Assembly (NCBI GenBank): GCA_900546645.1
Contig: URDR01000002.1
Span: forward strand, 1-64,000
DNA: 64,000 nucleotides
Source: an uncultured Bacteroides sp.
GTDB lineage: Bacteria > Bacteroidota > Bacteroidia > Bacteroidales > Bacteroidaceae
Direction of reading: 5' to 3'
Below are positions 25,979-33,590 of the stretch, piece after piece. Within the stretch, counting starts at the first letter, position 1. Every line of letters begins with the position of its first letter. Under the pieces are notes generated by a model. That model was not told where the DNA came from, ran no database searches, and saw nothing but the letters and a program-made list of their open reading frames with translations. The position numbers were made by a program, and so were the translations under genes.

Positions 25979-28279
25979 ATGAAATACCTATGGTTATTGA
26001 TGGTCTGCCTGTTGGCAGCTTGTAAGTCCGACGAACCGCTTTCCAACGATTCGCCGGCTGCAGCCGAGGGTCCCGCATTGGAAATCTCGGTCGATGGTGG
26101 GTTTACCATCCAAGGGCGTGCCGCACAAGTCGGTTCGGCTTCATCGGGTTATAAGCTGGTGAGCTCGGAGGCGGTGCAGCATATTGAAGAGATGTATGCA
26201 TATCTGTTCTTGGGAAAAGATGATCAGGCAAAATGTGTCTTCGTGAAGAAATTGCCGTGGCAGGCTTCCGAGCAGCCGGGGGCTTCACTCACCTATCGGT
26301 TGAAAGAGGCTAATCTGGCTCAGTATAATAATGCCGATATGCAGGTGTTGGTGGTGGGCATCGATAACCGGAAAGATACTTATACGTTCCCTGTAGCGGA
26401 TGCAGCCTATGACAGTCAGAATATGCTTGGTAAAGCCTTGGCGGATGTGAAACTGGCATTGGCGCAGCAGGCTGCCGGCAATCCGACTGGAGAAGATGCG
26501 GCATACCGCATGGCAAATACGGAAGTATTTTCTGGATACCAGGCCTTCAAGGCAGCTGATCAGACTATTCCGGTCACCTTGAAGCGTTGTGTGGCAGGCG
26601 TACTTTGTTACTTGACCGACCTTCCTTATTATGTAGGTGGACAAGAAGAAACGGATGTTATCGAGTCGGTGGAATTGCAGTTGGGAGGGGGATGTCAACT
26701 TAATACGAAGCTGAAAGACTTTTACGGCGAGCCGCAAGGGGTAAAGGATGTACCCGCTGATGCAAAACGTATGGGCTATGGAAGTAATCCGCTTCAAGAT
26801 GGCAAGGTTATTGCTTCGGTGAATCTCTCTGAATATATTTATGGAAAAGGGGTGACGAATGAAGAACTCGCTACGCAGAAAGAGAACCCTACTTTGCTTT
26901 ATATTCCGGAGCAGGAAAACGGTGTGGTGGTTACCAAACCAAACACCTTGCTGTTTGGTGCCTATCTGATACCGATTGAAGCGAAAGCTACATCGGATGC
27001 TAACACCGATGCTACACTGAAGTTGGTGGTAAAGAGCCAGAATGGACAGAAGACGCAGGATTATGTTATTAAGAATGGTCAGGCAGCAGCGGATAAAAAA
27101 TATGCCTATTCTTTGGACGCCAACTATATCTACAGCATCGGAAGCAAACCGGTGGCAGCCGATACCGAGCTCGACCGCCCTGCCAGCCTGTTGGGTGGTG
27201 AACTGATCTTCGAGGTAAATGACTGGGGAGAAGGAGATAATGGTGTAGAATTCCCTGACTATGCGCTGACTTCTTCGTTTAGTGCAGATTGGGGCGAAAA
27301 CTACCGCTTCGACTGTATCAATACGACTCGTATGGTAGATGCTTATTTGTCGCAGGAAGCGGTAGAAGGAAAGAAAAATGTGCGCATTGGAACGCATGAT
27401 AATACAACCGGACTTGCAGCCGATTGGATTGAGTTCCGGTTTAAGGATGAAGCAACCGGAGATTCGCTTACAGATTGGTCTACTAATTATACGATAACTA
27501 AGAATGAGATTCAGGAAACTTCACGCTTGACAATCGAAGTTCGTATTTATGATTATGTGAAAGAAAACTGGATTCTTGGAAATGCAGTGAAGTATCCAAC
27601 GTTTAAAGAACAAGTAAAAGCGTTGCTGGAAGATTACCGTTCCGGTGCACTGCAGCTTTATTATGAAGGTGAGACGGTTCCTGCCGCTTCGTTGCCTATC
27701 AAGCAATTTAATGCCATCACTTCTCATGATGATGGTGTAGCGTATAGCCGCGTGGATGTGGGTGATGAATTGCTGGACAGCGGATATGTGGCAGGTCTTG
27801 ACAATACTGGTAAGGCATGGGGGTTTAACGGAGAAGGCTTGATTCATATTTATGGTGATGGTGTATACGATGATGATAAAAATGGTGAAGAGAATTCTAA
27901 TATAGTTGATAAAAGAAAACCTTCTGGATATGGTGAATCGGCATTGAAACTTGCTCGTAACCCGGCTCTTGATAAGGATTTGGATGGTAGAGTATGGTTC
28001 CTTCCGGCCTATTACCAGGCAGATGGATTCCAAAATCTGATTTATAATATGGCACAAGAAGCTAAGACAAATCCCGATTTGGTTTATGTGGCAAACGGAC
28101 ATAAGTGGTTGAAGGGCGTGAACATCTCTTACCAAGATGATTTCCCGCACTATTGGCTTTCATCTTTTTGGGCAGCTTCTCAACATAAGGCTTATGTGAT
28201 TGCATGGAATCAAAAAGAACCCGATACTAAGTATCGTACAGAAATTGCACGCCTCCGTCAGGTGCGTAAATTTAAATAA
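25979..28279 (+). CDS. Fimbrial-subunit-like lipoprotein with C-terminal Lcl/DUF1566-like domain
   Basis: A 766-aa lipoprotein precursor with lipobox LLAAC (Cys15) and a candidate Arg-Ala processing site at Arg47 (IQGRAAQV). The N-terminal ~400 residues resemble Mfa/FimA-type subunits, ending with ANYIYSIGSKP and FEVNDWGEG. A linker and a beta-rich part follow. The final ~100 residues carry GRVWFLPA (V672 onwards), a Tyr-Trp-x-Ser-Ser element (YWLSSFWAAS, Y725 onwards) and RLRQVRKF. I associate that pattern with DUF1566/Lcl-like ligand-binding domains, at modest confidence. The next gene begins 5 bp after the stop. Probable minor or tip subunit. Confidence 0.65.
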   Translation: MKYLWLLMVCLLAACKSDEPLSNDSPAAAEGPALEISVDGGFTIQGRAAQVGSASSGYKLVSSEAVQHIEEMYAYLFLGKDDQAKCVFVKKLPWQASEQPGASLTYRLKEANLAQYNNADMQVLVVGIDNRKDTYTFPVADAAYDSQNMLGKALADVKLALAQQAAGNPTGEDAAYRMANTEVFSGYQAFKAADQTIPVTLKRCVAGVLCYLTDLPYYVGGQEETDVIESVELQLGGGCQLNTKLKDFYGEPQGVKDVPADAKRMGYGSNPLQDGKVIASVNLSEYIYGKGVTNEELATQKENPTLLYIPEQENGVVVTKPNTLLFGAYLIPIEAKATSDANTDATLKLVVKSQNGQKTQDYVIKNGQAAADKKYAYSLDANYIYSIGSKPVAADTELDRPASLLGGELIFEVNDWGEGDNGVEFPDYALTSSFSADWGENYRFDCINTTRMVDAYLSQEAVEGKKNVRIGTHDNTTGLAADWIEFRFKDEATGDSLTDWSTNYTITKNEIQETSRLTIEVRIYDYVKENWILGNAVKYPTFKEQVKALLEDYRSGALQLYYEGETVPAASLPIKQFNAITSHDDGVAYSRVDVGDELLDSGYVAGLDNTGKAWGFNGEGLIHIYGDGVYDDDKNGEENSNIVDKRKPSGYGESALKLARNPALDKDLDGRVWFLPAYYQADGFQNLIYNMAQEAKTNPDLVYVANGHKWLKGVNISYQDDFPHYWLSSFWAASQHKAYVIAWNQKEPDTKYRTEIARLRQVRKFK

Positions 28280-28284
28280 CTACA

Positions 28285-30483
28285 ATGATGAAGCAGATTA
28301 ATCTATGGGTGTTCATCCTGCTTACATGGATGTGGACAGGATGTAAAGAAGATAGCTTCTCGCTGCCGGGCGATGGTACCGGAAAGGCGGGTGAGGTCAT
28401 GATGGAGTTTGTGACTCCGGATACGGATGTATTAGAGACTCGTGCAACGGGTGACCCAGCGGGAGATACCCGACTGGAAAACGTACTGGTGTTTGCCTTT
28501 AATGCAGATGGAGCGTGTGTGGCTAAGCAGTGGACGTATCTCAACGGAGCGAACAAAATGGCGATGTATCTGCCTACGAGGTTTCAAACCTTAAAGGCAG
28601 TTGCCAATTTGCTTCATCCGGAAGAGGTGATGGACCGTGTCAATTCTCTGAACGACTTAGAGCTTGAGGCGGTGACCATAATCGTGCCCGACGGTGCCTA
28701 TAAAGGAAAGTACGTAATGACAGGAGATGATGTGAATCAAACCTCTGGAAACAAACGAGATTCTTACACTTTCAATATGGAGCGTTTGGCTGCCCAGTTT
28801 AATGTGGATGTGGTGTTTTCTCCTGCGGTAACGACCGATAAATTTATGTTGAGTGAAATTTCGCTGCACTCCATACCGAAGGGTAGCTGGCTTTTGCCAC
28901 GTACTTCAGACAAGGTGCCTGCGATAACAAATCCTGTTTATACGGTAGACGGAGGAGATAAGGCGGATTATGTCTACAGCGAGCAAGGGGCAACAATGAA
29001 GCGTAATTATTTCGATGAAACGGTACTTCAGTGGGAAAAAAGTACGTTGCAAGGCGGATTGGCTAAAACTACTTTCAGTCTGTTTGAAAACAGACGGGGA
29101 ACACTGGATACAGCAGCAGTAGCGAAACCGGTCAATTGGCCGGAACTGGGGGATCGCAGTCCCGAGGAGTTTCTGAAGTATGCGCAGTTTGAGAAGAGAA
29201 GTCTGGCAGAAAAGGCCGGATTTAATCATGCCACTTACTTGAAACTGAAAGGAGTGTATCAAACTGGTGTAAGTAAGTTTGAAACTACCTATTATGTCTA
29301 TTTAGGAGAAAATCCATACAGCGAATTTAATGTGAAACGGAATACTCGTTATAATATGACGGTTACCATCCGAAGCAAGGACGATGCCGACAGCCGCATC
29401 GACAAGATTACGCTGAACGATATGAAGGTGTATTACAACGAATCGCAGGTGGTGGATGCGCACTTCAATGCTGTGCAGACCTTGCTGTATGCTCCCGGCG
29501 ACTGGGAGATGTGGGTGGAAGAAGCCGACGAGCATCCTTGGCTGGAATTGTCGACTGCTTCTGCTTATATGCCGCAGGCATTGGGCGATGAAAAGCCTTC
29601 GGAGGCAGATAAGGAACTTGCATTTTATAAGAAAGGCTATGCTTCCTCTCACTTGAAAGGCTATGCAGGTATGCAATATATTTATGTACATACCGATGAG
29701 TACGTGCCGCCGGTAAGCAATTTGAATGCCAATCTCTCTGAACCGCGTGAGGCGAGAGTGGGGTATCGCTGCAAGGATGAAAGCGGACGCTTCAAACCGA
29801 CGAAGTATTTTACGGTGAAGCAGTATCCGGCACAGATGGCTGTGCTGCACATTAAATATGATGTGCATACCATGAAGGAGGTGTGTGACACGTTTTATGT
29901 GGAACGCATTCTGGAGAAAAAGAACTTGCAATGGGGCTTTTTGAATTACTGGAGCTTTGTGACCGACGACTTGATTGCGGCTGGTACATGGGATGGGCTG
30001 GCAAATACCCGACGCCTGTATGATGTAGCGCTGAAAGGGGACAAGTGGGGAGTCGACCCGGCTTATCCGAATGGGGTTATCCCTTCGAACGTGGGACTGC
30101 GCTATGTTATTGACAAGAACCGTGACCGGAATGGAAATCAAAAGATTGACTACAATGAAATTGTATGGTATATGCCTGCCATCAAGGAATTGCAGGCGCT
30201 GCAAAAGGCTTTGGTGAACGGACAGGTGGACTTTGACGGGAAAAATGACTATTTCTTTACGTCGACGCCTTCTTCGGCCGACCCGAACGGATTGACTACT
30301 GGTTTTGCGTATTATGTGAAGATGCAGAACGGGAAGCGGGGAATCTCACGGCGCGATAGCGAGTATAACGTGATTGCCCTGCGACGCAAGAATGCTTGGA
30401 AGGGTCCGGAATCGGCTGGGGGAAATGGTACCGTAGATAAAGACCCGTCATGGAATGAGGAAGAAAATATTATGCCGAAATAA
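28285..30483 (+). CDS. DUF4906-type fimbrial-locus lipoprotein
   Basis: A 732-aa lipoprotein precursor with lipobox WTGC (Cys20) and Arg53-Ala54 (LETRATGD) as a possible processing point. The N-terminal subunit-like region reads VLVFAFNADGACVAKQW. Long beta-rich parts follow, including FAYYVKMQNGK. Near the C-terminus an EF-hand-like loop DRNGNQKIDYNE (614-625) runs straight into IVWYMPAIKELQAL, then YFFTSTPSS and YNVIALRRK. The VWYMPA / Y-F-x-S-T / R pattern parallels the end of the preceding protein, so the two probably share a C-terminal ligand-binding fold. The DUF4906 assignment is from memory. Tight spacing (5 bp before, 15 bp after) supports one operon. Confidence 0.65.
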   Translation: MMKQINLWVFILLTWMWTGCKEDSFSLPGDGTGKAGEVMMEFVTPDTDVLETRATGDPAGDTRLENVLVFAFNADGACVAKQWTYLNGANKMAMYLPTRFQTLKAVANLLHPEEVMDRVNSLNDLELEAVTIIVPDGAYKGKYVMTGDDVNQTSGNKRDSYTFNMERLAAQFNVDVVFSPAVTTDKFMLSEISLHSIPKGSWLLPRTSDKVPAITNPVYTVDGGDKADYVYSEQGATMKRNYFDETVLQWEKSTLQGGLAKTTFSLFENRRGTLDTAAVAKPVNWPELGDRSPEEFLKYAQFEKRSLAEKAGFNHATYLKLKGVYQTGVSKFETTYYVYLGENPYSEFNVKRNTRYNMTVTIRSKDDADSRIDKITLNDMKVYYNESQVVDAHFNAVQTLLYAPGDWEMWVEEADEHPWLELSTASAYMPQALGDEKPSEADKELAFYKKGYASSHLKGYAGMQYIYVHTDEYVPPVSNLNANLSEPREARVGYRCKDESGRFKPTKYFTVKQYPAQMAVLHIKYDVHTMKEVCDTFYVERILEKKNLQWGFLNYWSFVTDDLIAAGTWDGLANTRRLYDVALKGDKWGVDPAYPNGVIPSNVGLRYVIDKNRDRNGNQKIDYNEIVWYMPAIKELQALQKALVNGQVDFDGKNDYFFTSTPSSADPNGLTTGFAYYVKMQNGKRGISRRDSEYNVIALRRKNAWKGPESAGGNGTVDKDPSWNEEENIMPK

Positions 30484-30501
30484 GCAGGAAAGGAGATTGT
30501 G

Positions 30502-31509
30502 ATGCAAATCAATTGGAAATATATAGGAATCTGGGCGGCACTGGTGGGGCTTTCGGCTTGCGAAAGCGAAGAATTGCCGCGGGAAAATACGGAGGCACCC
30601 TGTGCGGTGTTCCACATCGAGAGCCGTGCAGGTGCGGCTTTACAGGAAGAGGCACTGCGCTTGTTTATTGCCGACCGCCGCGAGGAGCATCAGCTGAATG
30701 AGGCGTTGCACTGCGGACTGAACGACCGCATCGACTTGAAGGAAAATACGTATTCAATAGAGAAGATAGTGGCGCAATGGTATAAGTTTGCCTTTATATC
30801 GGTGCCCGACTTTGCCAACGATGAAACCGACGGAACGAAGATGTTTACGGTGGCAAAGGATGCTTCGCCGGAAACTTGCGACTTCAACCAGCTGGTGGTG
30901 GATTATGCGCCTATCTTGGAGCATCAGAAGACAAATCCCGGGGCGGCAACTAAGGAGGACTTGCACGTGTGGCGTGCGGTAAAAGACCGTTGGCTGAAGC
31001 CTGACACTACGTTGACTGAAAACGTAATGCTCCATCGGGTAACGGGTGAACTGGTGTTGAACATGGGAATCCCCGAAGACCAATTCCGCAAGCAGGTTAC
31101 TTCGATGGAAGTCTATTTATACGATGTGCCGCAAAAAATCTTTATCGGGGATGATTCGGAAGGAAAGGTTTATACGGAGTCGGCTTGGGAGTATACGTTT
31201 AAGTTCACGGATATTCCTTGGAATAAGGGAAACGATTATTTACTGACTTTGGCACTTCCTCCTCATACCATCAACGGATTCGTGTTGGTGAATTATGGTA
31301 AAACAGACGGCACGGATGCTGGTAAGCAGGATGTGGAGGTGTTCCGCATCAATCAGGGTGAGGGACAGAAGGTCGTTGTCAAATCGGATACCCGTACCAC
31401 CGTGTTGTTTAACGGTATTCCGAATGGAGAATATGAAGTGCGTTATGCTGGCTTCTCCACTACCGGTGGTATCGGTGTGGCTGATGACGAATGGAATGGC
31501 TGGAAATAA
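30502..31509 (+). CDS. Minor fimbrial-locus lipoprotein (335 aa)
   Basis: I start at ATG 30502, 6 bp after an AGGAG ribosome-binding site; a GTG at 30499 would add one residue. The lipobox is LSAC (Cys20), and Arg42-Ala43 (HIESRAGA) matches the processing pattern of the neighbouring lipoproteins. The rest looks like two beta domains in the manner of FimB/Mfa2-like proteins (LHRVTGELVLNMGIPEDQF; YLYDVPQKIFIGD; LPPHTINGFVLVNYG), but it lacks the D-C-P-P start of the anchor family. I cannot assign a family with certainty. The end, TTGGIGVADDEWNGWK, is not the MEID strand of the shaft. Confidence 0.65.
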   Translation: MQINWKYIGIWAALVGLSACESEELPRENTEAPCAVFHIESRAGAALQEEALRLFIADRREEHQLNEALHCGLNDRIDLKENTYSIEKIVAQWYKFAFISVPDFANDETDGTKMFTVAKDASPETCDFNQLVVDYAPILEHQKTNPGAATKEDLHVWRAVKDRWLKPDTTLTENVMLHRVTGELVLNMGIPEDQFRKQVTSMEVYLYDVPQKIFIGDDSEGKVYTESAWEYTFKFTDIPWNKGNDYLLTLALPPHTINGFVLVNYGKTDGTDAGKQDVEVFRINQGEGQKVVVKSDTRTTVLFNGIPNGEYEVRYAGFSTTGGIGVADDEWNGWK

Positions 31510-31536
31510 GATGTTTAACAAAGAACGTAGAAGGCA

Positions 31537-33005
31537 ATGAAGAAATATCTGAAATATGGAAGTTTGTGCTGCGGTTTGCTGTGGCTGGCTGCTTGTAGCA
31601 GCGATTGTCCGGGAGAGGGATATACAGATTTTATTCCGGAGCTGCCGGGCGAGCAATTCGTAGTGGATTATTCGGTGGGTGAAACCGCAAGTCGGGCTTT
31701 TGAAGCGAACTTACCTGCCAATAAGCGTATCAGTTCGCTGACGTATTTGCTGTATGATGGTGATGCATTGGTGAAGAAGAGAGAGATTCCGGCAATTAAT
31801 ACTAAAACAGAATGGCCGCTGAAGCGCAAAGACATGACGTGGGAGCAGCGTGAAGCGCTGAAAGATACCCTGACTGCCGGAGTGACGTACACGGCTGTTT
31901 TTGTAGCTAACGAGGATAAGACGCTATTTGAAAAGAATCATGCAGAAGCAGATACTACTTACTTGACAGGAGAGGACAAATTGAGTACGGTGGCTTTGCA
32001 GTTGCCTTCTGTTCCGTTCCAAGATAACAGCATGTTTTATCTGGCTAAGGAAACCATCGATGCTGCTACTACAGCCAAATTGGACCGCCATCATCCATTG
32101 AATAAGCCGGTCACCTTGCAACGCATTGTTTCGCGCACGGATATCCGTCGCAAAGCTGCATTGGAAGATGCTGATATTCTTGCCGGCTTGGAAAAGGGAA
32201 AGGTGAATGAGACGGTGACTACGGCTGTGGATAATGCGCTGGATGAGTTTCTTAAAAAACTGAAGGAAAAAAAATTCTTAATATTACTTTTACAAACAAC
32301 TGTGAAAAGCTTGTAAATACTTACATGAGGCAGGCTGTAAAAAATAAAGTAAGTAAGTTGATGAAAGGAGATATGCTTACTGCTTGTAAGGAGAATTCTG
32401 CTTATCAAAGTAGAACTGCTGAATGGGTGAAGTTTACAGATGCTACTCTTGAGTTTTCTCATTTACGCAGCCAGTTCCTGATTTTAACACTGGAAGCAGC
32501 AGGTGATGGTGCGTCTTTACCGGCTTTGAAAGTAGAGGGAGGAATGTTGTCTTTCTGTTCCTTCTCGAATGTGCAAGAGACAGATCCAACTATCAATGCA
32601 TTGTCTTCCATAAACATGGAAAATGCGGCAGGAGATACACTCGGGCTGGGTGCAGCTTTGCCAATACGTTGGGGAAAGAATATGAAGAAGATATATGAAT
32701 GCAATCCGATTGACTGGATTAGTAGCTCTGTTACTAAGGAGAAGAGTGTTGAGTTAGATTTAAGCACTTTAGTGGGAAATCTAAGCGAAGTTTTAGATCG
32801 TGAGGGATTTAATTATGAACAAGTATTAGTTACGAAAACGTTTTTTCAAACCGCTATTGAGAATGTGTTGAAACTTTCTTATAAGAACTCAACTTGGAAC
32901 GCCTTCAAACTTCCCGTTACCATTCCCGATGTATCAGGAGATGGCATCAGCTTTAAGGCTGCCTATACGGAACAACCGGCTCCAACTCCGGCTCCGGCTC
33001 CTTAA
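31537..33005 (+). CDS. Fimbrial-locus lipoprotein split by a -1 frameshift at an A8 tract
   Basis: Two ORFs read as one gene. Frame 1 (31537-32316, 259 codons) starts with lipobox LAAC (Cys20) and Arg53-Ala54 (TASRAFEA), like its neighbours. After LKEKK it runs into a short unrelated tail and a stop. The -1 frame is open from 32256 to 33005 and continues sensibly (KILNITFTNNCEKLVNTY), joining at the eight A's 32267-32274. A shift at A-AAA-AAA would give about 489 aa ending in a Pro/Ala tail (PAPTPAPAP). An ATG at 32325 could start the second part on its own. Options are a phase-variable homopolymer, programmed -1 slippage, a true pseudogene or a sequencing error. It is the last gene of the operon. 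Confidence 0.7.
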
Positions 33006-33038
33006 GTGAGAAAGAAATATCTTGAACATAACTCTTAG

Positions 33039-33071
33039 CCCTCGGTTTACTCCAGCAGTAGACGGGGGATT
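33039..33071 (+). repeat. 33-bp direct repeat, right copy (hairpin-forming)
   Basis: Identical to 15174-15206, including the loop bases, and in the same orientation. It begins 34 bp after the last fimbrial stop and is followed by a T-rich run, so it can also serve as the operon terminator. Confidence 0.85.
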
Positions 33072-33094
33072 TTCTTTTCCGGGAGAAAGTGCAT

Positions 33095-33130
33095 AAAAAA
33101 AGGATGTACTCTTGTGAGCACATCCTTTTT
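33095..33130. terminator. Bidirectional terminator between fimbrial operon and small minus-strand unit
   Basis: The stem pairs AAAAAAGGATGT with ACATCCTTTTT. It has A's on the left and T's on the right, so it works from either side. It would end the small leftward transcript. Confidence 0.8.
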
Positions 33131-33213
33131 CGTTAAAATATGAATGTTTAGTGCCTTTCGGCATTTATCAGATTCTTAACTAAAGCTGATGCTTTTTGAA
33201 GCAATCAGCTTGC

Positions 33214-33306
33214 TTACTTGCTAACGTTTTCGTTAAGCATTACATAACCCCAAATCATAGGGTCTGCATTTGTCATCTTGTGAAAAATGTTTTTTACCTT
33301 TTTCAT
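33214..33306 (-). CDS. Candidate 30-aa small protein in a structured transcript
   Basis: A 31-codon ORF reading MKKVKNIFHKMTNADPM followed by IWGYVMLNENVSK and TAA. A good ribosome-binding site (AAGGA, seven bases before the ATG) precedes it. An exact promoter -7 box lies 148 bases upstream and a terminator 84 bases downstream. The leader can fold (GGTC/GACC at 33364-33375). The 3' part has two hairpins: AGCTGAtgc/gcaatCAGCT at 33184-33210, and TGCC-GAAA-GGCA at 33152-33163 with a GNRA loop. I do not recognise the peptide. It may be translated, or the transcript may act as RNA. Confidence 0.5.
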   Translation of the reverse strand: MKKVKNIFHKMTNADPMIWGYVMLNENVSK

Positions 33307-33453
33307 ACTGTTATCCTTTCTTTTTAATTAATAATACCTAAAAACTTTTACCTAAATCAAGCGGGTCTCCCGACCGGCTCTGTTCTTTCAATTTGTTATC
33401 TTAAAAACATCTTTTTAGTTAAGTCCAGGACTTGTTTCCTTTTTATTACATTG

Positions 33454-33461
33454 CAAAGATA
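33454..33461 (-). promoter_or_regulatory. Promoter -7 box for the small minus-strand unit
   Basis: The minus strand reads TATCTTTG, an exact TAnnTTTG match. Upstream, at 33477-33490, is a perfect 14-bp palindrome CAAAACATGTTTTG that includes a TTTG and could be an operator. Confidence 0.6.
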
Positions 33462-33590
33462 CGGCTTTTATGAATACAAAACATGTTTTGCAGCATAAAT
33501 CTTTCTTTTTACCCTGTTTTATTGATGTAAATCAAAAAAAAGTATTATAAGGCAAACTTATTCCTATGTGAGTGAACAAATCACTGCTGC

